Notes under the pieces: model-generated | What the model was told of the DNA's origin: nothing | Databases searched by the model: none | Seen by the model: the letters and a program-made list of their open reading frames with translations, nothing else | Assembly: GCA_020086605.1 (NCBI GenBank) | Contig: JACBWW010000018.1 | Coordinates: forward strand, 19,004,809-19,068,808 | DNA length: 64,000 nucleotides | Direction of reading: 5' to 3' | Origin: Lanius collurio | Lineage: Eukaryota > Chordata > Aves > Passeriformes > Laniidae | Shown: in pieces, positions 24,392 to 38,000 of the stretch | How the letters are laid out: each line of letters begins with the position of its first letter | Position numbering within the stretch: position 1 is the first letter of the stretch | Translations under genes and position numbers: made by a program

Positions 24392-25184
24392 GACATTGTG
24401 TAGTCAAGGTACAATGAAGCATTAAAAACTGTTTCCATCTTGCTAGCCAAGAAGCTTTTCTTTTTGCCCATGCACTGAGTACTGCTATTCCTCATCATTG
24501 TATCTAAGCATTGATCCTATTACATCAAATTCCCAGTGTTATTCTTGAGCAATTAATGACTCCATCCATTATGTTTGCCCATTTGTAATCAGAAGCAAAG
24601 TTAGACAGAAAATGTCTGGCTGCTTATCTGTGATTCATGGACTCCCTTGAGCCTACAAATTTGGCTGGAAACTTGGTAAGAAATTATTTTGGCCAAAGAT
24701 TTTGGACGATTTTTGCTTGTCTTGAGCTGAAATACAATGAGTTCAAGTGTTTTGGGGCTTCTGCTTTGGGTTTCTGCCAGGCAGGGAAATGGGTCAGTGT
24801 GAAAATAACGATGCAGCAAAGATGCAGGTACAGCAGCTGCCTCACTGGGACAGACCTAGGTCCCATTCAGACCCAAAGCTGGTACCAAGAGCACAAGTAG
24901 GTGTAAACACAACCCTTGTCAGCCTCAGCCCCATCTCTCAAAGATTGATTCAAAGCCCAAATTCTGATGCTTTTTGCCGTTTCTGAGTTTCATTATGCTT
25001 TTTCTGATCTGGTTCATTAAAATGAGTTAATATGTATCTGGTAATAATTGCAAGCTCATGTTCTAGCTCTGTTTGGAAACAGAGGGTCCCAGCTGGAGCT
25101 GACAGCACGGGTTTGGGACAAAACAAATGATCTTGTGCAATTTAGTTTAGCTGTTTTCAATGCTAATATAATTAAATGGGACAA

Positions 25185-25280
25185 ATTCTACAAGGAGAGG
25201 TAATACCTTTTATTAGAACAAACTGATGGTTTGGGGGAAAAAAGCAGGTAAGTTTACAGGCACAAAGGCCCTTTTCCAGA
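25185..25280 (+). repeat. Ancient amniote interspersed repeat fragment (unnamed)
   Basis: The bases ctacaaggagaggtaatacc followed by ttttattagaacaaact, and later agtttacaggcacaaaggcc with cttttccaga, resemble a repeat common in turtle and crocodilian DNA. From memory that repeat reads 'acaaggtgggtgaggtaatatcttttattggaccaact', with a downstream 'gcttacacagagctcttcttcaggt' part. Two separate segments match in the right order and at about the right spacing. I cannot assign a library name, and the match is from memory. Confidence 0.5.
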
Positions 25281-26418
25281 TTTATTTGCCAGAAAGCTTG
25301 TCAGTGTATCAGCTGGCCCTACAAATGATATTACTTTTCTGTATAAACAGGGCTTCAGTCATATCCTTAGATGACAACAGCAACAATAACACTGCTAACA
25401 TAATTAAAAGCAGTTGGGGGATGATTGAATGCCATTTCACAGCAGAGTTGGACATGAAGTTTCCCAAGATTAGCAGGATGGAACCATGTTGCAGACACAA
25501 AAATATTTATACTTGTCCCTTTATCTTTACTCTGCAATTCTGATTTTTCTTACAGCAGTGTAAATGGAAGCCAAGGCAGTGATCCTGTCTGGATTTTGCA
25601 TGTGTTTTAGAACAGCCTCACAACCTCATATCTCTAAAGCAGAGGATAAAAGTAGGTCATCCATTTTCTCCACCATCCTGCACTCTCAGTAACATTAACC
25701 AAAAAGAACAGTGCATGCACATTTTATCTGGCATTACTGTATTCCATCACATTATGACCCTTCAGTCCTACCATTGGAGCAATTCCCAGAAAACAGCAAT
25801 GATGTAAATAAGGCAATAATGCAAATGATGTAAAAAAAGAGAAATCCTCCTAAGGTGGAAAATGGATTGACAATAAGCCAGCTTAGCTTTCCCTGATGTT
25901 GTTTATTTTCTTATTATGTTTTTAAAGCAAAATTTTCCCCAGACACCTCACAACTGACTTCACAGATACAAATAGAAACAATTTGTGCGTCGCAATAAAT
26001 CTTAAAAGCATCAAATCAAGACTTGTAAGAAGGGAGGCAAGACAGGCAAGATAAGTAGAGAATGATCAAACAAAATAATTTGGGAAATTTAGATATTAGA
26101 ATTTATTCTGTGGATGGGAGCAGGGATGTTAAGGACTTTTTACACATAAGATTGGGCGAGGGGTGGAAAAAATATATTCCAGGGAGACAAGTAGGAGACA
26201 ATAAGATGTGCAACAAAGGGGCTGCAGATTTTTGAAGCTGGGAGGGGAAAAAAGACAGGGAGAGAGCTGAGGGCACATGTGGAACAACACTTGTTCCACA
26301 CAGCAGCCTCATCCAGCACAGGGCTCTGCTCCCGGCTGTCCCCAGGAGCCATCAGGGTGCCCTGGCTGCACTAAACAGCTGCTGCCAGTGTCCCATGCAG
26401 TACTTTGTCTTATTTCCC

Positions 26419-26431
26419 TTTTTTTTTTTTT
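26419..26431. repeat. Poly-T run
   Basis: Thirteen T bases follow tatttccc and precede caaaataca. Low-complexity sequence only. Confidence 0.8.
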
Positions 26432-28390
26432 CAAAATACAGTTTCCAAGCCTGTACTTTTGAGTCACCAGGCAAAATTGCAAGCTCCACCAGTCTGGGAG
26501 AGAGCGTGCTGCTGACATGCGCAGAAATGCTCCAAAACGCCCTAAATAAGCACTGCCAATGTTTATTTCTAAACATCAGAGAACCAGGGAAATAGAGTAG
26601 CACTTTGACTGTTTTGATTTGGAAACATTTGTGCAGATTCAACACTTGTCTGCAGCACCCTTCTGGGATGAAACCACATAGGTACAGCAAGTGCCAAAAG
26701 TGCAGACACAGAATTTGGAGGGGAAATTCCAAATCTCTGTGTAATTTTGATGAAAAGCTATTTAAAAGAAGTCTGATAAGGCAGAAAAATTGTATTTCAG
26801 ATAGCTCACACCCTCCATAGCCATAACTCTCTTAGGAACCTCATGCCTTTGTTTTGTCTTAACAAAAAGCCAGTAAAAGAGTCACATTTAAAACTATTCA
26901 ATTATTTTTGACCTAAATGCATTTTACTTATTGTCTACTAAATGCTTCTGCAGACCATGAAAATTATTTTAAATGATTGATTATTTACATGTAGATCCAT
27001 ATACCTTCATCTTTAAGGAAGGTAACATAGAATGAAGGTCCTGGTGATTCCTACTTAATATTATAACATCAATTGTGAAAGCAGATTTGCCTAATGAAAG
27101 GCCTAGCACTGAAATTGTTGATAAAAATTGTATGACGTTCAGAAATAATAACTGTAACTGTTAACTTGTATCAGTAATCATTAATTTTCATTACTACTAT
27201 TGATCATAACAAAAAACACATTGACACTGGCATATCCAGGATGTGATGACAGGGAATTCTCTGCCTCTTCTGAAGGACTTTGCTGAATTAAAAGCAGCTT
27301 TTCCAGGTTTTCCTCCTCTGCAAAGGCAGCTTGCCCATGCCAGGGGCTGAGCCTTCTCCCACTCTCCCTGTGTCAGCCCCACCAGGGATGTCCTCACCCC
27401 GTGGCAGCACACACAGACTGTGGCAGCCTCAACTGGCATCTCAGCATCATGGACTAGCACTGGGGCAAGTGTTGGGAAAGACTGAGTTTTTTTATGTTTT
27501 CTACCTCTTTTAAATTGATGGATTATCCACAAGAGGGTGATTCTGAGACTGATATGGGAAGGGGAAAGTGAAAAACCCCACAAATCAAATTGCAAACCTC
27601 CCACTCTTCGTTGGTATCCCCATATAGAAGCAGATGTTAATGGAAAACAAATAACACAGAATATCTTTGGAGGAATTTGTTACTACATATTTACAAATAT
27701 AGCATTGAGGGGTCACTCCAACACAGTTTGCAAAGTTTTGGGTATTCATCCAGTGCCTGCTACTTTCCAAACCCATCCTGACTCTGCTAGGAGCAGCAGC
27801 AACACTGCTGTGCCTGTATCTTCTGCATCTATTTCCCCTTCCCTTGCTGGAGCCTGGATAATACTCATTCCTCAGTGCTGTGATCACAGCAGAAAGCCCA
27901 AACTCACCCTTTTTCCATGAGACATAATTCAGTGGGATATTATTTCATTAAAAAAAATATGACTGGTATATTTTTGTTTCACATGAAAAAGGCTGGGATT
28001 CAATAATGCAGACATGGCCTCACGGGAATGAAATCTCTGCCTATATTTGGCCTGCAAATTTAATTTTTGTTAACCCTAAAGTGGAAGGAGAACTCAGTAT
28101 ATTTAACAGGAGTGACTGGCAGAGCTGTCTGTGCTGAAGACCACAGTACAATTGCCTTGGGCTGAGAATAATAATAGAACTGGAAATTATTTTTGAATTG
28201 TGATGTCCTGGAGAAAGATTTTCTAAAAGCAGCTACACATACTCTGAGTCACTGCAGCAAGGCCACCTGGCCCTGTGCTGCAGATATGTCCCTGCTCCAT
28301 TCCAGCCACTGAGAGTCAATCTGCACCTGGGGTTTTATGAAACAGAGACAGGTGGGAGGAAAGGGGAATAAACTAAAATGTGGAGAAAGG

Positions 28391-28742
28391 AAGGCTCTGG
28401 GGAGACCTCACTGTGGCCTTCCAGTACTTAAAGAGGGGTAATAAAAGAGAGCGAGAGCTACATTTTACATTGAGATAGTGATTTTAGTCTTAATGGTCTT
28501 AAACTGAAAGAGAGGGATTTAGATTAGGTGTTAGGGAGAAATTCTTTACTGAGGGGTTATAAGACATGGGTACAGGCTGCCCAGAACAGCTGTGGATGCT
28601 CCATGCCTGGAAGTGTCCAAGGCCAGGTTGGATGGGGCTTGGAGCAACCAGGGATAGTGGAAGGTGTCCCTGCTCATGGCAGAGGGGAGGAACAAAATGA
28701 TCTTTAATGCCTCTTCCAACCCAAACTATCTATGATTATATG
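28391..28742 (+). mobile_element. CR1 LINE, 3' end of about 350 bases
   Basis: This is the longest plus-strand CR1 piece in the window. It starts at aaggctctggggagacctca and continues through gtggccttccagtacttaaa, ttaaactgaaagagagggat, gggagaaattctttactgag, gcccagaacagctgtggatg, ggaagtgtccaaggccaggt and ggaaggtgtccctgctcatg. It ends at cttccaacccaaactatcta followed by the tgattata terminus. The order matches the CR1 3' untranslated region without large gaps. No protein-coding part is retained. Confidence 0.95.
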
Positions 28743-31700
28743 AAAACAGAAGAAAATGGCACTAACAATGCACAGTGAATGAACCAGAATTTTCTAACCC
28801 CAGTGCTGGGCAGGGCACTGAAATGCATCTTGAGTTGCTGCTCACTGGTGTAGCTAATGTATCCCTTTTCTTCTGCAGAGTCTAGAAATAGACAGGTAAA
28901 TGCTCTTGTGTCATGAAGGGCAGGAGAACCACCTGTAGGAAATGACTGTTTATTAGCAACTCCTTGCTATCCTGATTCTTGAAACAAAATCCCAAAGAGC
29001 TGCAGGGAGGGAGGCAAAAAGTACTGGGTGTGATTCTGTGGCAACAGGGTCCAGCTACCCCACCATGACAATGTTGTAGTGTCTGGTGTCCAGATAGACT
29101 CTGGGCAGAAGAACTTTTAAACCAATTAGATGAGGAGGCCAAGGCCCAGAAAGAGTGAGATTGAAGAGTGTCTGTTGGTGAAGTACAGCTGCAATTCTGG
29201 CCCCACTCCATTGACTGGGAGATGCTTCCAGTGATGCTCAGACTGCCACAACAGCGAAATGTGGGTGCTGCAGGCAGCTTACAGCCCTTTCCCACAGAAC
29301 TGTCCTGTCTGTGGGCACATTAAAACCCCAAACTCATCTGCTGCTACTGAAGAGAGTTTAAAACAAGTTATCCCAAGGCCCTGGGTGGCTCCAAGCCTCT
29401 CAGGGAGCTGCAGCCTCTGAAGAACTCTACCACCATGAGATGTCCCTAAGTCCTTTGGCTCAGCAGCACAGGCCACCAGGGCTCACCCACCTTAACACCC
29501 TGAGCACAAGGATGTGCCTGATGGTTGAGAGGGTCCCTGCTCTGCAGCAAGCACTGCTGGGGAGGAAGGTGAGCTGAAACACCAGCAAAACCAGTCTGAG
29601 AGTGCCAGAGCTGGAGCAGAAACGGAGCCAGCCTCGAGCAGAGCTGGTCCCACAGCAGCTGTTTGATTAAGGCTATTTTTGGAATCGAAACACATGGGTG
29701 GGAAGGGAAAGAAGAAAGCAGATAAATTAGCCTTTAAAAGCCAGGCAGCCACCTTGCTGAGCCCTCTCAGCCTTTTCAGGCGGTGAGGAACAGAGGACAT
29801 GACAAATCCCTCTTTGTTCTGCTCCCTCTGTGCCCCAGTCAGGAGATAAGACAAGGGTAAGGGTTCATTTTGCTGGTAAACCCTGGGGTTATTCATTAAC
29901 CTGCTTGGCTAAATAAAGCCCTGATAAAGGCAGAGCCTTGATGGGGGCAAACCTGGGTGCAGTGGGGCCCGAAGACAACTATGAGGTGGGCAGGAACGTC
30001 CATGTCCTGTGCCAGGGCCACCGAGTCACCCATGGTCACTCATACCCGGGGTGCCACCGTGCTTTTTGGAGGAAATGGAGGGAAATCTCCATTTCAGCAG
30101 CCCCCTTTTTGCACAGCAAAAACAGAGATGTTGAGGAAAGGCAGTGATGCACTGTTGGATGAAGGCATTGCTTCCTTTCAGCAGCTGGAGATGCGACAGG
30201 AATGATAACAGTGAGAAAAGTAGATGAATATGGATTTTTTAGTCTGGTTGTCAAATCCAAAAAGAGGCAGAAAATGAGTAAAATCAAGTATTTTCCTCAA
30301 CAGGAAGAGAAATGGTCTTTTTTTAATTATATAATTCTGATTTAAAAACTCCTTTCCTAAAATTTAGGTCAGTTTTTAAACAACAAAGCTTGTTTCCAAA
30401 CAAAAAGTCAAAATATTTTGTTTTGATGATGTTGAAACAAAATGTCTTCGTATCTCCAAACCATTTCTTTTTGACATGTCAGAATGAAACATTTGTACAC
30501 TTTCTAATTTTTTTCTCAAATACCGTTGGTTCCTGCATTTTTCAGTGAACTTATCCATTCGGGGAATGTCACTCAACTCTAAAAATTACCATACATATAG
30601 AGCTACCTCTGTTACCACATTATGTCTCACGCAAGCGTGCCAAATGTGAATTCCTCACAAGGGAGCTGGTTAGACTTCAAAGCTGACCAGTAAAGCCTGA
30701 GAAGGCACAATGCCAATTAAAAGGGTCAAAATGTTCGTCAACTTTCCTTCAGCCTTCCCCAGGGTCCCACTCTGCAGGTCAGCACTACGAGCTGCAATCA
30801 GGTGGGTTGCCTTGGTGTCTTTGAAGAGCACATATTTGGGGGTCAAACCAAAGCTCACACCCCCACACATGGGTTCAGATTAGTGCTGTAATTCTCATTA
30901 AAGCAGCCTGTCTAAATCAGGGCTTCTGGGAAATGCATTTTATGGATCATCTTAAGGTCTCAGTTGATCTGCAGGTGCCTAAAAAATTCTCTGCTGGCTT
31001 CTTGTAGGGAGGTTGTGTGGAATCTAGCCATAAAATCAGGGGCAGGCCTGGAAATCTGTGGGTCTTCCAGAGCCAGAAGGTTTGTGTAAAGAACCATGAA
31101 ACAGAAACATCCCTCTACACATCCCTGAGGGAAGAGAAGCCCAGGAAGGATGGTAGATAGCTACAATGCTTGGGGTGACTCTTCTTGTCTCATTTGTCTT
31201 CAGAAAGCATCTTCTGGACTTCCTCTGGGTGTCTGATCATCAGCTCCATGGTTAAATATTTTAGACTGGGGGTGTTGGGTGATTCTGATGCTCCTGGTGT
31301 CTGGGTGGGTGAGAAAAGCCCAGGTCCTGCTGGGGTGGTGGGGTTCTATGGAAAGTGGCAGCCTGCAAGGAGCCAAACCCTCCTCAGCACAGCACCACGG
31401 CACATCCATCTGAGGCTGCAGCTGGCACACACCAGAGTTCCACCAGCTCCCACTGATTTAAATAAAACCCCCCTCTTTGTTTCTAATCACTCCATTCAGG
31501 GTTGGAAAGTCCACAGAACCAAAAATATACCCAGTTAGTCAGCAGGTTTTTGAATATTTTGAGATAGTGTAGGTCAAAAGTCCCTTTGCCGGCATTATCT
31601 TGATTATCCTATGGAAGTCTTTACTCAGAAATAATCTTCAAAAATGCAAGTTTAGCAAAACTTGGAGCTGGAATCATTGGAAAACATTAAGCGTACTCAC

Positions 31701-31882
31701 CAAGCTAAATTCCCATGAGAGCAGTTACTGTGTAATAGGCAGATGCTTTTAACTAACCTTTTATGTTTCAGTGCTTATTCAAATCCAGGAACAATATTAT
31801 AGGTGTAAGGTTAGAATAAAAAATAATAACTTCCTGAAATCATAATGCAAGGGCTTTATATTCAGATTTAGCAGGTGCACGC
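28743..31882. other. Non-coding unique sequence
   Basis: Two minus-strand frames of 137 codons (28882-29295) and 134 codons (29492-29896) lie near each other, but the peptides are rich in Ser, Cys and Pro without pattern and match no family I recognise. No repeat is evident in this interval. Confidence 0.65.
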
Positions 31883-32043
31883 AGAATCACAGAATTATAG
31901 AATCACAGGATGGCCTGGGTTAGAAGGAACCTTTAAAACCATCTTGTTCCACCCCCCTACTGTGGACAGGGACAACTTTCACTATCCCAGGTTGCTCAGA
32001 GCTTCATCCAGCCTGGCCTTGGACACTTCCACGGATGGGGCAT
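31883..32043 (-). mobile_element. CR1 LINE, truncated 3' end
   Basis: The terminal repeat unit is present more than once (agaatcacagaattatagaatcacagg). It is followed by gggttagaaggaacctttaa, cactatcccaggttgctcag and cagcctggccttggacactt, and it stops after cggatggggcatg. Orientation is minus. The copy covers the last 160 bases or so of the element and ends abruptly in unrelated AT-rich sequence, as expected for truncated target-primed insertions or later deletion. Confidence 0.93.
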
Positions 32044-33106
32044 GTGCATTTATATTTTTTTAAACAAATCACAGGTGAAAACAATCTACAGGGGTTGCTG
32101 ATGTCAGGACAGGCAAGCGTGGTACATGGTGAGATATTTTAGGAGATCTGTTTCTCCAGGGTATTTTCTTGGTCATCCTTAGTGGTCAGGGATGCAGGGG
32201 ATGCCTGGCTGGGAGCACAGATGCCCTGTGTTCTCTGTGCAGTGTGACTTCTGGCTCTGGAAGGCACCAAAATGATCCTCCAAATTTCCTTATCTGCCTG
32301 CATGCACACACAGACAATTTGTACACCTTCATCTCACTCTGCCGTGCTCCATTACAGTGATTTATGTGCTGTCTGTCATCTGGAGCACTGGAGGAACACA
32401 AGTGAGGGAAGAGCAATAAGCAAATAATAATCAGCAGAGATAACACAGCAATGAGTCCACAAATGCTAGCCCCAAACAGGCAGCAGTGTTAAGCTCCCAA
32501 GGAAAGGGATTAGGGGGGCTCAGTTCTCAGTTCTCCAGGGAAGGGTGGAAAGAGGGAGGCTTTGGCAGGGGGTTAAATCCTGTGGAGGACTGATGCAGCG
32601 TTGTGTTCTTTGAAGGACACAGGCAACACCAGAACGTATTGGCTGTGGACATGGAAAAAGAAATCTGGTATTGTGAAATGGAAAAAGGACAGCTCCTGGT
32701 AGGGAGGTAAAGAGGAAGGTAAGATAGTGGCAAAGAGCAAGGCTGGCTTAGGCTGCAGTGCTGAATGTGGTGTGAGCAGTGCATCCCCCTGCCCAGCCAG
32801 GCAGGTAGAACAGGTGTCGTGTGTGCCACAGAGCTGATGAGGCCAAAATGTATTCATCCCTTTTACCCCTGTGCCCATGCCTTTGATTGCTGCTTGTCAC
32901 CTCAGGGGCCTTTGTCCCAGCCAAAGCACAGCACAGCGCTGGAGGCTCTGCCAGGGCTGCAGGAGTGTGGCACACCCTGGTCTGGGACAGCTGTGCAGGG
33001 AGAAATGTGGCTTTGGGAAAGAGCTTGGGGTGGAAAGGACAGCAGAGATGCACCTCCATCCTTACCCATGCAAAAGCTCACATGGCACATGCTGGGCTTC
33101 TTTGGG
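32044..33106. other. Non-coding sequence with overlapping open frames
   Basis: The window's longest frame (191 codons, plus, 32765-33340) starts here and ends beyond the CR1 fragment at 33.1 kb. Competing frames of 131 and 103 codons lie on the other strand over the same bases. The overlap with a transposon and the absence of a known domain argue against a gene. Confidence 0.65.
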
Positions 33107-33183
33107 GGTTCTGTGCAGGGCCAGGAGCTGCACTTGATGATCCTTGTGGGACCCTCCCAGCTCAGCGCATTCCATGATTCTCT
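33107..33183 (+). mobile_element. CR1 LINE, very short 3' end
   Basis: The sequence ggttctgtgcagggccagga, then gatgatccttgtgggaccct, then the ending cattccatgattct match the plus-strand terminus of the CR1 type also seen in reverse at 8.2 and 45.5 kb. Only about 75 bases remain. The longest open frame of the window (191 codons) runs through this copy, which argues against that frame being a gene. Confidence 0.85.
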
Positions 33184-34849
33184 CTGCACTGTTTGTGTCA
33201 CAGAACCACGGGCACTGTGTTGGCCCCCAGGCCAGGGCACACACCCAGCAGCAGCTGTGGGGCCTGTGTGGCTGAACAGGGACCTCTTGCTCAGCACTCA
33301 GCATCCCTACATGATTACAGAAGAAATGGGGCCCTTTTAGGGATTAGTGGATGGTAAGTTATTCCCTTCATTTGTTATTTGTGATGAATAATGAATTATT
33401 CTCATAACATTTACTATGCTGTTCATTTATTATACAGGACAGGGGAATGTTTAGAAGCTAATTATTGCTAGGAAGGCTCTGCACTTGCAAAATATGTGGC
33501 TTTTGCATATTTTCATATCCATGCTTTAAGTGGGGGAAGGGCTGTTTGTCTGTTTTAGCAGGGTTCTGTCCCTCCGACACCCAGCCTCTCCACCTGCCTG
33601 CAGGCAGGACAGATGTCTCCCTCACCATCAGCAGCCAAGCTGCTCTTCCTATTTTGCAGGAGGAGCCCCTGGAGTAGGTCTGGAAATTAAATTGTCACTT
33701 CTCCTTACAGGCAGCAGTAAGGAGGAGCAGTGTTTGGCTGGTGGGGCAGAGCTCCACAGCAGCATCACTGTGGCCACTGAACACTTCCCATCACCCTGTC
33801 ACGGGGCTGCCACTGCTGCCAACACCTCAGCAGCTGCATCCAGGAAGAAATCCTACACTTCAGTGCCATGTCAGTCCTGAGCCAGGGGCTGCAAATGTCT
33901 GTCACTGGGGAAATGCCCAGAGCAGTGAGTGGTGGGAGGGCTCAGTGCCAGGCATTGCTGGAGAAGCCAGAGAGCCAAGTCCTGGGGAACCAGGAGGAGA
34001 TGGCTCCCTGAATGGGGGAGAGGTTGGGGACATTGTTTGTTATGCTCTAAGTACTGTATGGGGAGACTAAGTGAGTAATATCCTTAACAGTTGTCTACCA
34101 AGGGCTGTAAATTGTCAGTTGTCAGAACTAACTGTGCTGTGCTCCTGCTCACCAGCAGATTTATCCTGGCCATTTACAGTTGGTAAATAATTCATCAATT
34201 ATTTTGAAAAATGCTTTTAAGGAGCCTCACGTCCATCTCCTCTCCCCTGGGTGCCAGGCACTGCACTCTGCTGGCTCCCCGTGTCCGGCTGTGTCCGTGC
34301 CCTGCCCACGTGTGGAAGGGTCATTGCCCTGGTTTTTCCACCATGACCTTGCCCATGCCTGTGCCTTTCCAAGTCCTGTGTGACAGCCTGTGGATCCAAA
34401 CCCCAGCTGGAGGGAGCTGGTGACTGACCTTGATAGAGCAATGTACATTTACAGCAGGAGACGAGGTAGTTCTGTGCTTTCTCATATCCTCCTTATCTTC
34501 ATTATGTGCCTAATATCAATGTCCCCTTGTGGCTTCTAGAGATACCCTTACATATCTCTGGATAACTGTTACCAGAGCTAAGCCAGTGAGAGGTTTATAA
34601 ACCCATGGGGAAAGATATTTCAACACCACGTTTCTGAATAATTGATTATCACATGCTTCAGTATAAAACTGATCTTCAGCGATACCCTTTTGGCTGTGCC
34701 TCATCATCCCTTTTTGTTTTATTTTCATTCCCCAGCAGAAATCTCTCTCCACCAGCTGTCTTTGTAACCTGGTAAGAGCATTGTGAGCTGCCAGTAAATG
34801 ATCTTTTATTTTATTTTTCATCCTTGTAGTGGTAAATTATTGTGTCAGC

Positions 34850-35050
34850 ACAGAGACGATGCAGGTGACTAACCTCATAAAATGTAGTAAATGATTAATA
34901 AAATCTCAAATAACAATAGCTCCACAGGCAGATCATAACTCGCCTCTCAAGCAGCCCCATGCCTTTAGAGGATACTGGCTGATTGCTCTGTGGGTGAGAA
35001 TTTTTTTTAGCCGTGAGACAACAGAGAAATGCCAACCTAGGAACAGCTTG
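34850..35050. promoter_or_regulatory. Putative conserved non-coding element
   Basis: The sequence includes tagtaaatgattaataaaat, acagagacgatgcaggtgac and cataactcgcctctcaagca, combining homeodomain-like cores with retained CpGs and no repeat signature. The assignment rests on sequence texture only. Confidence 0.2.
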
Positions 35051-38000
35051 TGAGCACTGACAAGAGACACCAGATCCTGATTTTCAGGCACAGGGAACCC
35101 CCTGCACTGAGCAGTGCCAGCACAAGCTGGGGTCCCACAGGCAGGTGCTGTGCTCTGGTGTCTCTGGGGCCAGGGCCACGGCTGGCTGAGCACAAGGACA
35201 CCAGGAGCACACACTTCAGGGCAGGGGGACACCTGCGGGCGTGGCACGATGCTCACACGTGTGGGTGATGGAGGGAGGCTCTGCTAAACCATAGCTGTGA
35301 TCCCAGAGACACTGCTCCAGAGGTGGCTCTGAGGGGGTTTTTTAAATTATTTTTCTCTTCAGACAGGGACAATTACTTTTGGTAAGGTTAAATTAGCTGC
35401 TATGATGGAAAGGCTGCTGGGCTGAAGCCCACTCTCAGCAGATTTCAGAGGGAATGAGAGTTTGGCATCCTGACAAAAACAATCCCCACTTCCTCAGAGA
35501 TTTCTGCAGCAAAACAACTGTCCAGTGGCAAAGGGGTGCTAAATAGGAGCAGATAAAACCCTTCAGAAACACCTTGCCTGGATCCTTGCCTGCCCTTCCC
35601 AGTGGGAAGCTGGACCACCAGCCAGCAGGAATGGGAAAGGCATGCACATGAAGACACTTTCTGTCCATGTTTAGTTTTACAGGACCTACAAAACTCAGAG
35701 CCACAGAGGCTGTGCCTCAGCTGCATCCCCATCACTTTGGCACTTACCTCCACAGACACAATGCAGCACTCACAAAAAATGCCTTTCTTGGAGCAACTCT
35801 TTATTCCCTGGAGGCACCATATGGGACAGAGACCTCAGAGAAAGGGAAACAAACTGTACTTCTCCAACAATTAATATTCCAGTATTGGCCAAGCACTTGT
35901 AGAGCTGTAACGAGAACATCTTCTTATGTGTTGTTTCCAGGATTTATGCACAACAAGCAATACATAAATATCAATTAACGAAGCAACTATAGAAAAATTA
36001 ATTAAAACATGAGAGGATAGAAGCCTCTATTCAGCCCCCTAAAAAGGAATGACATGTTCACAAACCCCTCCCTCCTGCTCAGAAGAAAGCTCTCAATTCC
36101 AGAGGAAGGAAACCATTAATTTTTTTTTAATTGCACAATACTTTTAAATTAATTTCCATAAGCATCATGATGGAAACAGCAAATGGGGGAGGGAAAATCA
36201 AAGATTTCAGGCTTTAATTAGTACTTGGGAGCTGTCTCTTGCCTGCTGGTTCTGATCCAAACTCCCTCTATCCCTTAATTTCCCTGTGGTGGCAGAGGTG
36301 CAGACAGCAAGGAACAGCCTGGCTGGGGTCCTCCATGAAGTCCATGGTGTCAGGGCTTAACTAATGGCACCTAAACCTATAAACCTGAAGCTATAACCAT
36401 TAATGCATTAATTAGCCTGAATTAAATTTTAAAACTATTGAAGACAGCTGAAAGAGAAAAAACCCCACACTCACAGTGAGGTTGCTTTTTTTTTTTCCTG
36501 CACAGTGTTCCAGCCACAATCTGGACATGGTTTGTTGGTAGAAAGTGGCAGCTGAGTTGACCATGGCTCCAGCACAGCCACGGGGTTCTCTCCATCCCAG
36601 GATGTAGCTCATCCTGCTGGAAGGAAACATGGAACAAATCAGGGAAATGGGCAAGGAGCATCTCATGGGCCAGCCAGGCAGAGAGCCACAGACTGGGCTT
36701 GGCAGGCAGCATGGGCAGGCTGGAAAACCTTCTCCAACCTGCTCACCCCCAGATGACATCTGTGACTGTATTTTCCTTTTATCTGTGTCACAGTGATTGT
36801 CCCTTTGGATCCCACAGGGTTCTGGTGCCAGGGAGCTGCCAGTGACTGTCACAGCCAGGCACTGGGCTTGAGGACCATTGGATGCAAAATGTAAAATGCT
36901 CTGATCCTATTTTTCCTCAGGCTTTTCCAGCTGAGAACCAGGGATATCTATTCACTTTCAGTAGAGAAAAAGTGGATCAGTGTGACTGCCTTTTATAGAA
37001 AAATAAATGGAAAATAGGGCAACTCAGCAATGCTTTTCCTGCTTTTCCACTAAGTGCCCAAGACCTGCATCCACAGAGGTGCTGAGCACATGAGCACTGG
37101 GATAAATAAATTGCAGCAGTGTCTGCTGCACATGTCAGAGCCCTGCAGAAACAGTGGTTCAGGGACACACAGCCAGTCTGTCACACACACACGCACTCAC
37201 TGCCTGTTATCCGAGGGACTGCGAGGGTTGGACCCTCATTAACACCACCAATCATAATAATATTTTCCTTTGCCAGCACCCAGTGCTGAGATTCCAGAGT
37301 GTTTTCCTTCAGGCAGCACCTGGTTGACTTTGTGTGCAGCTGGAGGTTTGCTCAGCTTGGTTTGAGGCAGCACTTGATCAATGCTGCTCCCACCCAGCAG
37401 CTCAAAATTCAGGGTGTTTTACAGCATCTGCCTCAGAGCTTGATGAACAGATGCAGATTTTCTAAAAATCACTGTGCATGTGAGGTGTCAGGAAGGAGCT
37501 GCTGAAGGCACCAACCTCCTGGCTGTGCCTGGTCCCCCACTGTCCCCTCTCAGGCAAAGGTCACCCCTGCCTTCCTAACACTTTCCCTCCTCAGTAAAGA
37601 GCTGCTGCATTGAGTTATTTAGCCTCCTGCATTTATCAGAAATATTATCCATTAGCTGTAAGTGGTAAAAATACTATTTTCATGTGTCTGGGGTTGCCTC
37701 CTTGAAGCTCCTCACACACAGTAGGAAATCAGTTCTTACAGCGAGCTGGGCAGGGCAGTGCCTATATTAATGTATCTGTATTCCCACAGATGGCTGAGGA
37801 TGATGTTCAGGATTTACCACAGGGCAACAGGGAAGCCAGCCAAGACCTGGGGAAGGCAGTGGTTGGGTCAGGATCAGAGCTCAGGGTTACCAGAGTCCCC
37901 AGTTTAAACGAGGATGCAACCTAGGACAAGGAGTCCCATCTAATGCTGTAGCAGAGTGGGCTCAGCCTGTGACTTTATTATGCACAGACCACAGTGACTT

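Larger units (their letters stand above)
14561..28390. other. Non-coding, mostly single-copy sequence
   Basis: This is the longest stretch without a CR1 copy in the window (nearly 14 kb). It holds the candidate exon, the CRE and X-box-like motifs, the AT microsatellite and the ancient repeat fragment listed separately. Frames of 178 codons (minus, 20244-20780) and 152 codons (plus, 21274-21732) are unrecognised. The lack of young insertions over this length may be chance or constraint. Confidence 0.7.

Noticed and set aside
28879..28895. Possible 17-base microexon (cttctgcag acceptor, gacag|gtaaat donor)
   Set aside because: Splice-like words this short occur often by chance, and no flanking exons were found.
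32765..33340. Longest open frame of the window, 191 codons, plus strand
   Set aside because: It runs through a CR1 3' end, has equally long competing frames on the other strand, and its peptide shows no domain or splice borders.
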